NCBI GenBank assembly: GCA_023212725.1
Contig: JALBYF010000093.1
Location: forward strand, 1-54,445
DNA: 54,445 nucleotides
From: Tranzscheliella williamsii
Taxonomy: Eukaryota > Basidiomycota > Ustilaginomycetes > Ustilaginales > Ustilaginaceae
Direction of reading: 5' to 3'
The translations under genes were made by a program, and so were the position numbers. Within the stretch, counting starts at the first letter, position 1, and each line of letters opens with the position of its first letter. The notes below the pieces were generated by a model. That model ran no database searches. It worked only from the letters and a program-made list of their open reading frames with translations, and was not told the origin of the DNA. Shown here one piece after another: positions 22,332 to 32,355 of this stretch.

Positions 22332-22498
22332 AAGGGGCGAGCGAACAGATGCGTAGCTGGAGCGATCAAAAGGGTGCGAGTGCGAGAGTCGCTGGTAGTA
22401 CAGACCCTAGAAGATATGGAGCCCGTTTATGAAGAATAATTATCAAGAAAATCCATCAGAAATAGGTCTTGAAAGTGGAGTTAGTCCATGGAGGTCTT
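22299..22498. promoter_or_regulatory. Very short divergent promoter RRP43 / COG7
   Basis: Between the first plausible ATGs of two divergent genes there are only about 170-200 bp. This segment must hold both core promoters, or the leaders overlap. No clear TATA box is seen. Confidence 0.5.
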
Positions 22499-25400
22499 AT
22501 GAAGCGACGAGAAGACAACATGTTAGAGTCACAAAGATTCACCTTGGTGATTCCTGACGCCAGCACGGCCCGGTTCATCAAAAGGGTCATGCACAAGGTC
22601 ATAGCATCTCAACAACCAACTGAGCACCTCTTTCTTCACATGGCATCGCACGGCTTGTCCGTTATGGAACAGTCTGGTCACTACGGCATGAGTCGTCAGC
22701 AGGGTTTCGCTTCCCGATCCAGCTTTATCAATGCAACAGCTCCCTCCTCCTCCTCCTCCTCCTCCTCTGTCTTTCAGCCTACTTCGACCCCCACTTCTCA
22801 AACCTCTTCCGTCTACCGTTTACAGCGTATCCCAACTGATGTCAAGCTTTCAGTATGGTTGGACAGAGAGCTTCGAAGCTCAGAACCAGCTGCCTCTTCC
22901 CCGCAAAGTCTGCTAACGCCAACCAAACTTGAACATGCGAGCCAAGCTCTACGCCAGCTATCTGTGCAGTTGTCCTCTGTCCGAGAGAGCTCCCGCGAGC
23001 ACGTAGATCTCCTATTATCTGCACTTGTCGCAGCGATCCCAAAAATGACTGTAGAACTCCAACTCATGTTCGAGACAGCAAAGAACCTTGAGTTGCGAAT
23101 ACGCAGTCTGCAAACTTGCTTGTTTCATAAGGGGAGTTCTGTCGATAGACCACTGACAAGGCTCGCAGCTCTAGCAAAGGCGAAGGCAGATATGCTGTCT
23201 GCATGCCACACACTCCGTGAAGCTCAGGCATGGAGCACTATAGAATCTGAAGTGGCCGCACTGCTTGCCGAAAGGCGGTGGCAAGACGCCGTCACACGGC
23301 TCGCCAAGGCTTCCGACTCTTTGCAGGTTTTCTCTGGCTCCGCCAATTCAAGTGATGAACGCAGAACTTTGCTCCGAAAACTTACTGATCAGATCCAATC
23401 TGAAACGGTTCCAGTGCTCCGAGCCGCTCTGGTGGAACGAGATGTGGGAGAAACGGTCAGAATGGCCAAACTATTTGCTCAGCTGCATAGGATACCCTCG
23501 GGCTTCCTACCGACCTATCTCAAAACACGTACCGAAGCAGTTCTCACAAAATGGGCGAAGCGCTGTGCAGCACCAAACCGTAAACCGCTGGCAGTCTCAA
23601 TGTCCTCTCTGCATGCCGATATCATGGCTTTGTTAGCAGAAGAGCGGGTCTTTGCGACAAAGGTAATGGCGGATAACAGATCAATCGCCCTCCTCCTCCT
23701 TTCGCATATCTTGTCGTCTCTCGAACCCAGACTGGAAGACTCTATTAGGGAAGTATTCGACGGCTTGACGACAGAGCAATCGCTGACGCATCTGATAGAT
23801 GCTTGGAAAACCTCCGAAGAGATGTACAAGTCACTGAACGACATGTTACCCGCCTCAGCACCTCCCGCTTCAAACGATCAGCAACCGGCAAATAGTATCG
23901 TTCCTGTCGATTCGGCAGCCCTTTTGGATGCTGTCACACAACAGCAGCAACCCTGGCAAGAGCTTCTCTTCAGCCCCTTTCTTCCCTATCAAATACAATT
24001 TGCGTCACTCGAAGCGGACGCGATGCTCTATCGCTACAGAAGCAATGCAATTATCTCTAAATCCACCATGTCACCGTACGCCACGACTCTCCATGCCATT
24101 CAAGTTGCTCAAGAGGCTGTCCAGCGATCAGCAGAATTCACAAAGACGTACGCCACGGCCCAACTTATCGAGCATATTGAATCTTTGCTGACGACCTCGG
24201 CGGACCAAGTACGTACGCAAACAGAGAGCGAGGCAAAGCGGGTCCTCACTGAAGTCCGAGACCGGATTCAGAGATCTAATGTGGCGAACAGCGCCGCTCA
24301 AACATCTCTCAACTACGACGAAAGGGGCGAAGCTCTGACCAATGCGGATTGGGAAGAGTTCAGAAAAGGTACCGAAAGGCTTACGACCTGCCACGCGCTC
24401 TTAGCGGCCACTGCGACCTTGGAGCAAAAGATTGCATCACAGCTGTCAGAGCTGGGGAGAGCCTTGCAGCCCACAGCAGCAAAAAGACAGATTGAGCAAC
24501 AAACGTCTTCCTCTGCTCTATCAAGATCGCTGAGGTCAGACGCGCTTGACCTTCACGTTGCAAAGGCGAAAAAATTCTTATCGTCGCAGAGCTGGGAACA
24601 CGAACATGCGCCTGTCCTTCCAGGTCACGCACCGCTCGCTCATGAGTCCGATCGCATGTTGCCGCTTTCACGTTCAGCAATCCTGGACATTGGTATAGCC
24701 ATCCAGCGATTCCAACACGATTTGGTCCTGGCGCCTTTTATGCCTGAGCTCGAAGCATATACCGGTCTCAATACTTGGACTTCGTTGACGCGACCAGGCG
24801 TGTCAAATGAATACGACCTCACCATGCCCAAGTTCAGCCTGAGTCCATCGGACGCTATGGCCAGAATAGGAGAAGGCATGCTGAATCTTCCAAGGTTGTT
24901 CGAGGGCTACGTAGAAGAAGCGCTACTTTTCTGCTTGCCGAAGTACGGTGAAGGTCTTGACTCGAACAGAACCAGCTTGCAAAGCGGAAAAGAGGCTGTG
25001 GTTGATAGCCAGAACTCTGGGCTGTCGTTGGACGCTTCTCCCGTCGATCCAACGCTGCCCAGGTCGGCGTTCCACCGGCAAGCATTCTCCACAACCACTA
25101 ACACTCCAATAGCACCAACGACAACACTGATGTCGGCACCGATCACAACACCGACAAGGTCGCCTATCTCAGGAGACCTGCCGACGATCATCGCAAGCGG
25201 GGGGAACGGAGAGGATCGAGACTCGATCCTATCCCTATACCTGCACTCGCTCCTGATCACATTTTTCCAACACTTCCTTCGGTCTACGCTGCCGAGGTTG
25301 CCTCGCTTATCCGAGACTGGAGCTTCGCAGCTGGCGACGGACCTTGATTACCTCTCCAATATCTCGTCCGTAATCTCTTCCGAGAGCGAAAACATCCTCC

Positions 25401-25576
25401 GGTTCTGGCGCAAGTCGGCCGAGATGTCAGTACCGGTAGGTAAGGAGTTGGCTCGCGTGCTGCAGGGCCACTCGAACAGTCTGCCTGCTATTGAGGGCTG
25501 GTCGGACAACGAGCTGAGGAATTTGGCTCATTCAGAGGCATTCACCACACTTGGCCAATTGCGAGGCTGGTTGTAG
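22499..25576 (+). CDS. COG7: Conserved oligomeric Golgi complex subunit 7
   Basis: A single exon from the first in-frame ATG gives 1025 residues. ATG at 22520 has a better context, and the true N-terminus may lie still further in, because family similarity begins only near the residues VKLSVWLDRELRS (about 115-130). The COG7 core is clear: a coiled region (ALRQLSVQLSSVRESSREHVDLLLS), an internal helix block LELRIRSLQTCL, and LREAQAWSTIESEVAALLAERRWQDAVTRLA (about 255-285), then long alpha-helical repeats to the end. COG is a CATCHR tether for retrograde vesicles in the Golgi; COG7 belongs to lobe B with COG5-8. Disordered inserts include a poly-Ser run (about 83-90) and a Thr/Pro-rich stretch (about 855-890). 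Confidence 0.8.
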   Translation: MKRREDNMLESQRFTLVIPDASTARFIKRVMHKVIASQQPTEHLFLHMASHGLSVMEQSGHYGMSRQQGFASRSSFINATAPSSSSSSSSVFQPTSTPTSQTSSVYRLQRIPTDVKLSVWLDRELRSSEPAASSPQSLLTPTKLEHASQALRQLSVQLSSVRESSREHVDLLLSALVAAIPKMTVELQLMFETAKNLELRIRSLQTCLFHKGSSVDRPLTRLAALAKAKADMLSACHTLREAQAWSTIESEVAALLAERRWQDAVTRLAKASDSLQVFSGSANSSDERRTLLRKLTDQIQSETVPVLRAALVERDVGETVRMAKLFAQLHRIPSGFLPTYLKTRTEAVLTKWAKRCAAPNRKPLAVSMSSLHADIMALLAEERVFATKVMADNRSIALLLLSHILSSLEPRLEDSIREVFDGLTTEQSLTHLIDAWKTSEEMYKSLNDMLPASAPPASNDQQPANSIVPVDSAALLDAVTQQQQPWQELLFSPFLPYQIQFASLEADAMLYRYRSNAIISKSTMSPYATTLHAIQVAQEAVQRSAEFTKTYATAQLIEHIESLLTTSADQVRTQTESEAKRVLTEVRDRIQRSNVANSAAQTSLNYDERGEALTNADWEEFRKGTERLTTCHALLAATATLEQKIASQLSELGRALQPTAAKRQIEQQTSSSALSRSLRSDALDLHVAKAKKFLSSQSWEHEHAPVLPGHAPLAHESDRMLPLSRSAILDIGIAIQRFQHDLVLAPFMPELEAYTGLNTWTSLTRPGVSNEYDLTMPKFSLSPSDAMARIGEGMLNLPRLFEGYVEEALLFCLPKYGEGLDSNRTSLQSGKEAVVDSQNSGLSLDASPVDPTLPRSAFHRQAFSTTTNTPIAPTTTLMSAPITTPTRSPISGDLPTIIASGGNGEDRDSILSLYLHSLLITFFQHFLRSTLPRLPRLSETGASQLATDLDYLSNISSVISSESENILRFWRKSAEMSVPVGKELARVLQGHSNSLPAIEGWSDNELRNLAHSEAFTTLGQLRGWL
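22741..22768 (+). repeat. (TCC)n trinucleotide microsatellite coding poly-Ser
   Basis: About eight consecutive TCC units inside COG7 encode a Ser run near the N-terminus. Length variation would keep the frame. Confidence 0.9.
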
Positions 25577-25644
25577 GCGGATCATGCGAGATGTTGATAG
25601 ATTCACATTTACGTGATACATAAGCAACGCCTGCCTTTGACACA

Positions 25645-27253
25645 TCAATCTGTCTGACGACCTGTTTCGTCACGAACCTGCGAAAAAAGTGTGAAAAGTG
25701 GGTGAGTGTGAAAGTGAGCAACTTGCGCCTTGACCGTGATGGCCAAACCACCTATAGTCATGACACAGTCCAGCTGCAAAACTTACCTCAGCACTAGAGA
25801 AGTTGAGGATACCAGCTTGGTCGAGCTGGCCAACGATTTCTTCGGCCTTGTCCACCTTCATCTTGCCCAACACTTCGTTGACCTTTGTGAGCTCCTTTGT
25901 TTCCAAGGCCTGCCTGAACTCGTCTGGGAAGGCGGAGAAGATGTCCCACCTGTTCTGCAGCCATTGTTTGACCTGTGCCGGATCCAGCGTTTCCTTGGCT
26001 TCGCCCTCTAGCTCAATATGATCAGGAGGAGGCCCGTCGGGGATGTCGAAGCCAATAACAGTGTTCTCGTCTTCGGCTACCAATTGGATCTGTTCTTCAC
26101 CTGCGCTGCTGGCTTGCTGCTCTGCTAGGGCTGCGGACCTTTCTCTGATTCTGGTATAGGTTGCAAGCACGTCGTTAAGGTATACGACTGAGGCACGTCC
26201 GTCTTTCGATCCGACCATCCGACGGAAGAAGAGGTTGACACCGTCGGGACCCAGCTTGTTGCAATACTGGATCATGAGAGCCTTTTCGACACACCGACGT
26301 GCCAGCGCCGCCTTGTCGGCCATCTGTGCGTTGAATGCCTCGAGAAGAAGAGAGTCTGTTGTGCCGTTCTTTTTTGACAGGAGAGACTTGTTCTTCGAGA
26401 GGAACTGAAGAGCTGTTTCGAACGGTGTGACGTTGAGAGATCTAGCAGCGTCGAAATTAGGCGGCAGTGAAGAGGCAGTTAGAGGCAACGACGGGGGGAG
26501 GCAGGATGGCAGGTCGGCAAACGCTCGCATCGCATCGTTGGCTTCCGAGATGGTCTCATCTTCGCTATCGCTGTCGTCAGTGCTCGGTCCTGCTGTCTTT
26601 GGCGTGGCAGAAGATGCGCTCGGGGTGTTGAGGGTTTCGATGGTCTGTTTCTTTTCCTTTTCCGCTTTGTGCTTAGAAGGTTTTTCTTGGTCGGGCTCTT
26701 GTTTGGCCACATAGCCAGAGTTCCAGCCCTCCCGGATGCTTTCGCTTGTGATCTTCTTGCTGTCTTCCTTCTCCATCTGCTCCAACTCGAATTGGATCTG
26801 GACCTGTCTTGCTGCGAGCTTGTCTCGATGCGATCGGAGCTTTTCAATCAACGTCTTGTCGAGATCATCTCCGCTCTGTCCCTTGACCCCATCTTCCTGC
26901 TGTATTTGCAACAGGAGGCTCAGGATCATATCATCTGGGGTAGGTCCGTCAGGACCGTCCTTGTTTCCTCTTTCGGCTCTTCCGGCTGAGAGCCGCGATA
27001 CTTCTCGAGAGTAATAAGCGGATCCTTCGGCCTGCGTCTTTTCTACTAGTTCCTGCAATCTAGGTGCCAATACATCGTTGATGGAGATCTCAGTTTTGAG
27101 CGCATCCTTTTCGGCTTTCCGATGGTCTCGCTTTTCGTGAATGTCTCTTTGCTTCCAGCGGATGAAGCTTTTTTTGTCGATGTTCGGATGAACCTCGATA
27201 TCCGAGTCATCGGACAGCTCCAGGTTATCCCACTTGGAGTAGTTGAGCGGCAT
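25645..27253 (-). CDS. CDC37: Hsp90 co-chaperone Cdc37
   Basis: Two exons on the minus strand (27253-25787 and 25677-25645) give 499 residues. The start at 27253 yields MPLNYSKWDNLELSDDSD, the invariant Cdc37 N-terminus, with Ser14 in the CK2 site that controls kinase-client binding. The upstream in-frame ATG at 27370 would add a tail not found in the family. The kinase-binding coiled region runs to about 160, with DIHEKRDHRKAEKDALK and later the helix LRSHRDKLAARQVQIQFELEQ. The central Hsp90-binding domain (about 260-420) includes NKSLLSKKNGTTDSLLLEAFNAQM and a C-terminal helical domain follows. The tiny last exon adds VRDETGRQTD, resembling fungal Cdc37 ends. The protein delivers protein kinases to Hsp90. 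It is convergent with COG7, with only 68 bp between stops. Confidence 0.95.
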
Positions 27254-27670
27254 TGCGTGGTGGATACGTGCTGCGGATGTGGATGTGGACGACGACAAGG
27301 GCAAAGAACTTGCGGAAGTGTTGGTGTGAGCCAGCCTTCTATACCATTCCTCGGCACAGATCACAATCACCGGATCTCCACTTTTGATTTCACCCGTTTT
27401 GGTCTAACACATACATGCGTTACAAAACTCGACACTCACACTCACTCTCTCCCATAACTTACGCTCACACTCACACTGTGACTACACTCACATTGTGACA
27501 ACGACTTGCGGCTTTCTGTCCGACAGGAGCTCCCAGCTGCGCATAAACTCGATGAAAAAGAATTGCATGCATGCAGCTATAGTACAAAACAGTTTGAGAG
27601 ATCCAGGCGCAGTTCGGTTTCCCGGAAGCTGAGACGTGTATGCATTGATCATGTTGAGCTGGTTGGGAAA
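27254..27670. other. Intergenic: CDC37 promoter and ISA2 3' region
   Basis: About 420 bp. From about 27410 to 27500 the sequence is a CACTCA/CTCACA-type low-complexity tract lying upstream of CDC37. No gene seen. Confidence 0.6.
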
Positions 27671-28395
27671 TCAGATTACCGGCTCCCAGCTGACACCACA
27701 GCCGCAGCCAGCTCCTTTAGCTTGTGGGTTGTCTTTGATAGCGAACTGGGACCCGATGAGCTCGGTGACATAGTCTATCGTGCTGCCCCTAACCAGAGCA
27801 AGGCTGATGCTATCGATGAGAATCTTGACGCCAGGGTGTACTTCGTATTGGCTAGGAGACAAAGGCATCACACAGGTCAGTGGAAGCTCAGGCCGTACTT
27901 GGCAAGTAATGGGATAACTTACAAATCATCGTCCTCGACTTGATCGGTAAGCTCCATCTTGTACTGATAACCATGACATCCACCGGGTTCTACAGCGACA
28001 CGAAGCGCCAAATGTGCGTTGTGTTCCCTGTCGGCGACCTTCTTCAGCTGCGTTATTGCACGCTCGGTGGCAATAATGGTAGGTTCTCCATCGCGGTATA
28101 CTCCGGGTTCTTCGGGCTGGTCTGGCTTGCGGACCAACGTTGACACTCGTCGCGATTGTGGTGCCACATTAAAGCGCTGGGAATGATATGATGGTGATGA
28201 TAGCGTCGGCGACGAAACATATAAAGATGGCACAGGCGGAGAGGTCGATGACAAAGAAGCCCCATGTACAGATCGGACTCGCGTGATGGAAGCGTTGCTC
28301 GCCAAGCTCCGCGTACGGAGGACTGATTTCGGATACTGGCTCTCCGTAACCGCCAGAGCGAATGATGCCAGTCTTGAACGGTAAGCTGAATTCAT
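27671..28395 (-). CDS. ISA2: Mitochondrial iron-sulfur assembly protein Isa2
   Basis: Two exons on the minus strand (28395-27923 and 27851-27671) give 217 residues. The start at 28395 (MNSAYRSRLASFA) has A at -3; an in-frame ATG at 28437 would add 14 hydrophobic residues. The first ~110 residues are Ser/Arg-rich, with few acids, and suit a mitochondrial presequence. The A-type HesB/IscA domain follows: TERAITQLKKVADREHNAHLALRVAVEPGGCHGYQYKMEL with the first conserved Cys, then across the intron QYEVHPGVKILIDSISLALVRGSTIDYV and KGAGCGCGVSW with the C-terminal C-x-C pair. Isa2 works with Isa1 and Iba57 to build [4Fe-4S] clusters in the matrix. The C-terminus after SWE could be altered by an unseen intron. 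Confidence 0.9.
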
Positions 28396-28988
28396 GATGG
28401 TCAAGAGCGATATGAGTAAGGAGGAGTGGGTGGACATGCATCGATGGTTCCTCCGGCTAACTGAGCCTTGAATTGGGCTTGAGTGGAGGCCGCCAAACCA
28501 CGATCACGGATCGTTGAATCAGAAATAATCACAATATGATTTGTAATTCGCCTAGTGAGTACATATAGGTCACGTGCCATAACCCACGCCAAATTAAACT
28601 AACTGTGGCTTCTGTGATAGTATGAGTGAACGATGAAGGCTGCGGTGGTCCCCCGCCTTCCGAGAATCTCACACGGCCGGTAAAGTTGGAGGGTCAAAAG
28701 CTGGAAGAAGGAAGAAGCAGAGAGCGCGCTTCCGACCAGAGACAAGGCAAGACAAGGTCAGGGCCAGAGCGCAACTTTGTCGTCGTTGTCGGCGCGGCTG
28801 TCGACATCACATTGCTTTTCCTTCTCCATCAACACTATCATCGCCAACACATCATCGTCGCTTTCCCCACATTCATCTGGTATGCATTCGTCTTCGGCAC
28901 TTTGCCTCATCGCTGGGATTGCCGACGACTGACCCAGTTCTAAAACACTTTGTTCTGATGCGCGTTGTTCCCAGAAGAAATACACAAC
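28396..28988. promoter_or_regulatory. Divergent promoter region ISA2 / NAC alpha
   Basis: About 590 bp. The segment about 28810-28910 is rich in CTTTTCC/CATCA pyrimidine tracts on the plus strand and probably belongs to the 5' leader of the highly expressed NAC alpha gene. No gene is supported. Confidence 0.55.
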
Positions 28989-29767
28989 ATGTCTGCCACT
29001 GTTGAAGAAATTGCCGACGATGTCCAGGACGTAAGTTTCATCAAATGCATAGGGGCAAAATCTATCGTGCTACACTTGAACAGCCAGTCTGACATTTTCT
29101 GGGTTGCTTGTCATGCGCTTTTGTTGCCGGCACTTTTGATCGTACATCTCAGCTCAACGTTCAGGAAATCGACTCTGACGATGCCGGAGCTGACGTCCAT
29201 GCATCCGACAAGGTTCAGTCCCGAGCCGAGCGCAAGTCCCGAAAGTCTCTCCAGGGTATCGGTCTCAAGAAGGTTGGTGGTATCACCCGTGTCACCATGC
29301 GACGACCTCGAGGCGTAAGTTGGAGCCCTATTGAAACGGTCTGACAGCAGCCTGCGTGTTGCTAATGCATTCCCTCCTATGTCGATATCATACAGCACCT
29401 CTATGTGATCGCTCAGCCCGAGGTGTACAAGTCTGCCCACTCGGACTGCTACATTGTCTTTGGTGAGGCCAAGACTGAGGACATGTCTCAGCTTGCCCAG
29501 GCTCAGGCGGCTCAGCAGATGGCTCAGGCCGAGGCCCAGGAGCGACTTCTTGCCGAATCCATGCAACAGCCTTCCGCCGGTGCCGTCGAGGAGAAAAAGG
29601 TGGTTGAGGAGGAGGAAGATGACGACTCGCCCATCGATGAGGAGGGTGTCGATGCCAAGGACATTGACCTTGTCATGCAGCAGGTCAGCTGCTCGCGAAG
29701 GAAGGCCGTCAAAGCGCTCAAGGAGTCCAACGGCGACTTGATCAACGCTATCATGAATGCATCCTAG
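28989..29767 (+). CDS. EGD2: Nascent polypeptide-associated complex subunit alpha
   Basis: Three exons (28989-29030, 29153-29314, 29396-29767) with GTAAGT donors give 191 residues. The acidic N-terminus is followed by the NAC domain (about 40-110): [32 protein letters not shown], then [35 protein letters not shown]. After a Gln/Glu linker, the C-terminal UBA domain (about 150-190) reads [42 protein letters not shown] alpha pairs with the beta subunit (Egd1/Btt1), sits at the ribosome exit tunnel, shields nascent chains and controls SRP access. The usual length in fungi is 170-210 residues, so this one is complete. Confidence 0.96.
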
Positions 29768-30359
29768 ACATGCTCTCCGAGAAATGAGCGAGCCTGCGTC
29801 AGTTGCCTCGTTCAGCACCGGAGGTTCATTCAACAGCCCCTTCTTGTGGTGTTCCAAAATCTGTACGCCACTGTGTTAGACGGCCGCTTTGCTGGTGGTA
29901 CAGTCCATGTCGCTTCCCTGTGCTAGTTTTGTTGTGCTGCTCTCTCTTGTTGATGTAGGACGATGACAGATACAACAATACCAAAAATTCAGCACGATCG
30001 ATTTGTCCGCATCGAATCCCAGCACACCTTGTGAACTGTGACGGTAGCTCAGGATGTGCTGGTAGGGATTGAAATCTAACAGGGGTAACATCCCGACTTT
30101 GGGATTTCTTGACGAAGCTTGATGTTGAGCACGCGATAAGGGTCCTGAGCGCTGTCTAAAATCAAATTTGCAGCTAACCCATCACGATCATGAATCCGTT
30201 ACTATTGTGCTAGGCCCGATCAGCTGATTCCCAGGCCAGCTTTTCTCTCCCTCCAGCAGCTTTGCACGCTTGTTCGCAGCATCAACGTTCGAACATAGAC
30301 GCTGAACGCTGGCGTGGGGTCTGTTGCACCCTCACTAACGGTGCCAGGCTTTCTTCCGC
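29768..30359. other. Intergenic: NAC alpha 3' region and transporter promoter
   Basis: About 590 bp between two plus-strand genes. No ORF or RNA gene recognised. Confidence 0.55.
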
Positions 30360-32162
30360 ATGCCGCGTGCGGAGTCAGCAGAGCCAGCAGGTATGGCAGA
30401 CCCGCCACCCTCGTCCACTCTCTCCGCCACCTCTCCCACCGTACTTGCCGGGACGATCGCTGCCAACGATTCAAACAACCGCCGCCGGAAGTCATACGTC
30501 GAGGGGCTTTCATTGCTGCTCATCGTAGTCATTCTCTGGACAGCGTCTAACTTCCTTACCAATGCTTTGCTGACAACGGGAGGATTCAACAAGCCTTTCT
30601 TTGTCACTTTTGCAAATACCTCCAGCTTTTCCCTCTATTTGATACCCTACGTACTCAGCAGCAAACTCAGAAAGCGCTGGCTAGATTCGGAGAGGAGACG
30701 CTCTACAGCGCCACAATATAGTAGTCTGGACAGTGACGCTGAAGGGTTGATGCATCTGCCGCCACACGATGACGACGCCATTGTCGAGCAGAAGGATGAG
30801 CTTCCCAAATGGCTCAAGGTGCTAGGCTTCGATGTGCCGTCGCCTGCGATCATTACCGAGGGCTGCGACTCTGCTGCTGCTGCTTCGTGCGTCGACGTCA
30901 GGTCCAATCCGCCGCTGAAGCCATTCAGCACATTGGTGGCAGAGCAAGAGCAGCAAACGCGACGGCAGCAGCAACGGCATCCAACACAGCACTCCTCCGC
31001 GCACGAGCAGCGGCACCAGCGTCTGCAGCCATCAGATAGCTCCGCAGCCAGCCATCTGCGACAAGACTCCGCGTCTTCGCCCTCGACACCTCTCCTTTCG
31101 GGCTTGCCTACCGCATCATCGCGGGCCGTCTCGCCTGTCCGGCCCTTTCTTGTATCGACATCGGTTCAACGGCCCTCCTCCATTGATGGCCGCAGGCCCA
31201 GGACTTCCATAAGCTTGGTGGTGCATCCGAGCTCCCCAACCATGTCGTCGGCAGAGTCCATGCGCACGCCATTCCCGCTTCCGCCGCTGACGCTACGTCA
31301 GACCACCGTCCTCGCAGCGCAGTTCACACTGGTCTGGTTCGGCGCCAACTGGGCTATCAACGCCGGGCTCGGTCTGACCTCGGTCGCCAGCGGTACCACG
31401 ATAGGATCCGCCTCTGGCTTTTTCACCTTGGCGTTGGGTGCCTTGCTCGGTGTTGACCGCTTCACCGCGCCACGTCTCGGGGCGGTCTGTATCAGTGCGC
31501 TTGGAGTAGCTGCAGTTACGTTTGGTGATCGACAGAGCGCGAACGCGCCGACGGGCGGCGTGGCACCGCAGCTGCAGGGGGGGCTGGACGCCGCCGGGCT
31601 TTGGAGGCGGTCGGGTGGGGCTGATGCCGGCAGTGGCGCGTGGGGGGCGAGGGCGGTGGCGGGGCCGCCGAACGCGCCGATGGGCGATCTGCTGGCGCTG
31701 CTGTCGGCGTTTCTGTACTCGCTGTACGTGATGCTGCTCAAGACGCGGATCGGGTCGGAGGAGCGCATTTCGATGCCGCTTATGTTTGGCGTGGTGGGCG
31801 CGATCAACATCGTCTGTTTGTGGCCGGTGGGGGTGGTGCTGCACTGCACGGGGGTGGAGCGCTTCGCGCTCCCCGGCAGTGCGCGCGTCTGGGCCGCCGT
31901 CGTCGCCAACATGGCCATCACGTTTGTCTCGGACCTGCTCTACCTGCTCGCCATGCTCAAGTCCTCCCCGCTCATCACCACCCTCGGCCTCTCCCTCACC
32001 ATCCCCCTCGCCGTCCTCATCGACGCCGCCAAACACAGCCACACAGGCGGCCCCCTCGCCGCCATCGGCTCCGCCCTCGTCCTCTCCAGCTTCGCCTTCA
32101 TCGGCTGGGACGACCGCCGCTCCTTCACCGCCCTCAAGCGCCCCCGCCCCCCCGCGCCTTAG
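30360..32162 (+). CDS. SLC35F5/Thi74-like multi-pass transporter (DMT superfamily)
   Basis: A single exon of 600 residues. The second Met at 30393 (MADPPP) has a better start context. The first helix, LSLLLIVVILWTASNFLTNALL (about 45-68), contains the W-x-x-S/N-N pattern of the SLC35F/DUF914 group, followed by FNKPFFVTFANTSSFSLYLIPYVL. A disordered loop (about 100-310) interrupts the fold. The remaining eight or so helices then follow (TVLAAQFTLVWFGANWAINAGL, SVASGTTIGSASGFFTLALGALLG, MGDLLALLSAFLYSLYVMLLK, LMFGVVGAINIVCLWPVGVVL, MAITFVSDLLYLLAMLKSSPLI, LSLTIPLAVLID). The helix pattern places it with vacuolar or Golgi membrane proteins such as yeast Thi74/YML018C. The substrate is unknown. 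Its 3' third is strongly C-rich in third codon positions, unlike its 5' half. Confidence 0.82.
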   Translation: MPRAESAEPAGMADPPPSSTLSATSPTVLAGTIAANDSNNRRRKSYVEGLSLLLIVVILWTASNFLTNALLTTGGFNKPFFVTFANTSSFSLYLIPYVLSSKLRKRWLDSERRRSTAPQYSSLDSDAEGLMHLPPHDDDAIVEQKDELPKWLKVLGFDVPSPAIITEGCDSAAAASCVDVRSNPPLKPFSTLVAEQEQQTRRQQQRHPTQHSSAHEQRHQRLQPSDSSAASHLRQDSASSPSTPLLSGLPTASSRAVSPVRPFLVSTSVQRPSSIDGRRPRTSISLVVHPSSPTMSSAESMRTPFPLPPLTLRQTTVLAAQFTLVWFGANWAINAGLGLTSVASGTTIGSASGFFTLALGALLGVDRFTAPRLGAVCISALGVAAVTFGDRQSANAPTGGVAPQLQGGLDAAGLWRRSGGADAGSGAWGARAVAGPPNAPMGDLLALLSAFLYSLYVMLLKTRIGSEERISMPLMFGVVGAINIVCLWPVGVVLHCTGVERFALPGSARVWAAVVANMAITFVSDLLYLLAMLKSSPLITTLGLSLTIPLAVLIDAAKHSHTGGPLAAIGSALVLSSFAFIGWDDRRSFTALKRPRPPAP

Positions 32163-32355
32163 CCCCCCCAGTCCCCTCTCACCCTCTCCCCACATGCCGC
32201 CACATAGCCACCCCAGCCAAGCAACACATCTAGACGGCCGTGCAAGACAAAAACCAGTGTTACAGCATCGTGGTCATACTTGTACAGAATCGAGCCGGCT
32301 GTCGGCCTCGACGGAGGGGAACGGAAGCGTGCGCCGGGGTGAGGTGAGGGGGGAT

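Noticed and set aside
25670..27370. Upstream Met at 27370 as CDC37 start
   Set aside because: The invariant Cdc37 N-terminus begins at 27253; the extra 39 residues have no family match.
31293..32195. 300-residue minus-strand ORF inside the transporter gene
   Set aside because: Composition is Gly/Glu/Arg-rich from complementing C-rich codons, with no domain; the plus-strand transporter helices are clear.
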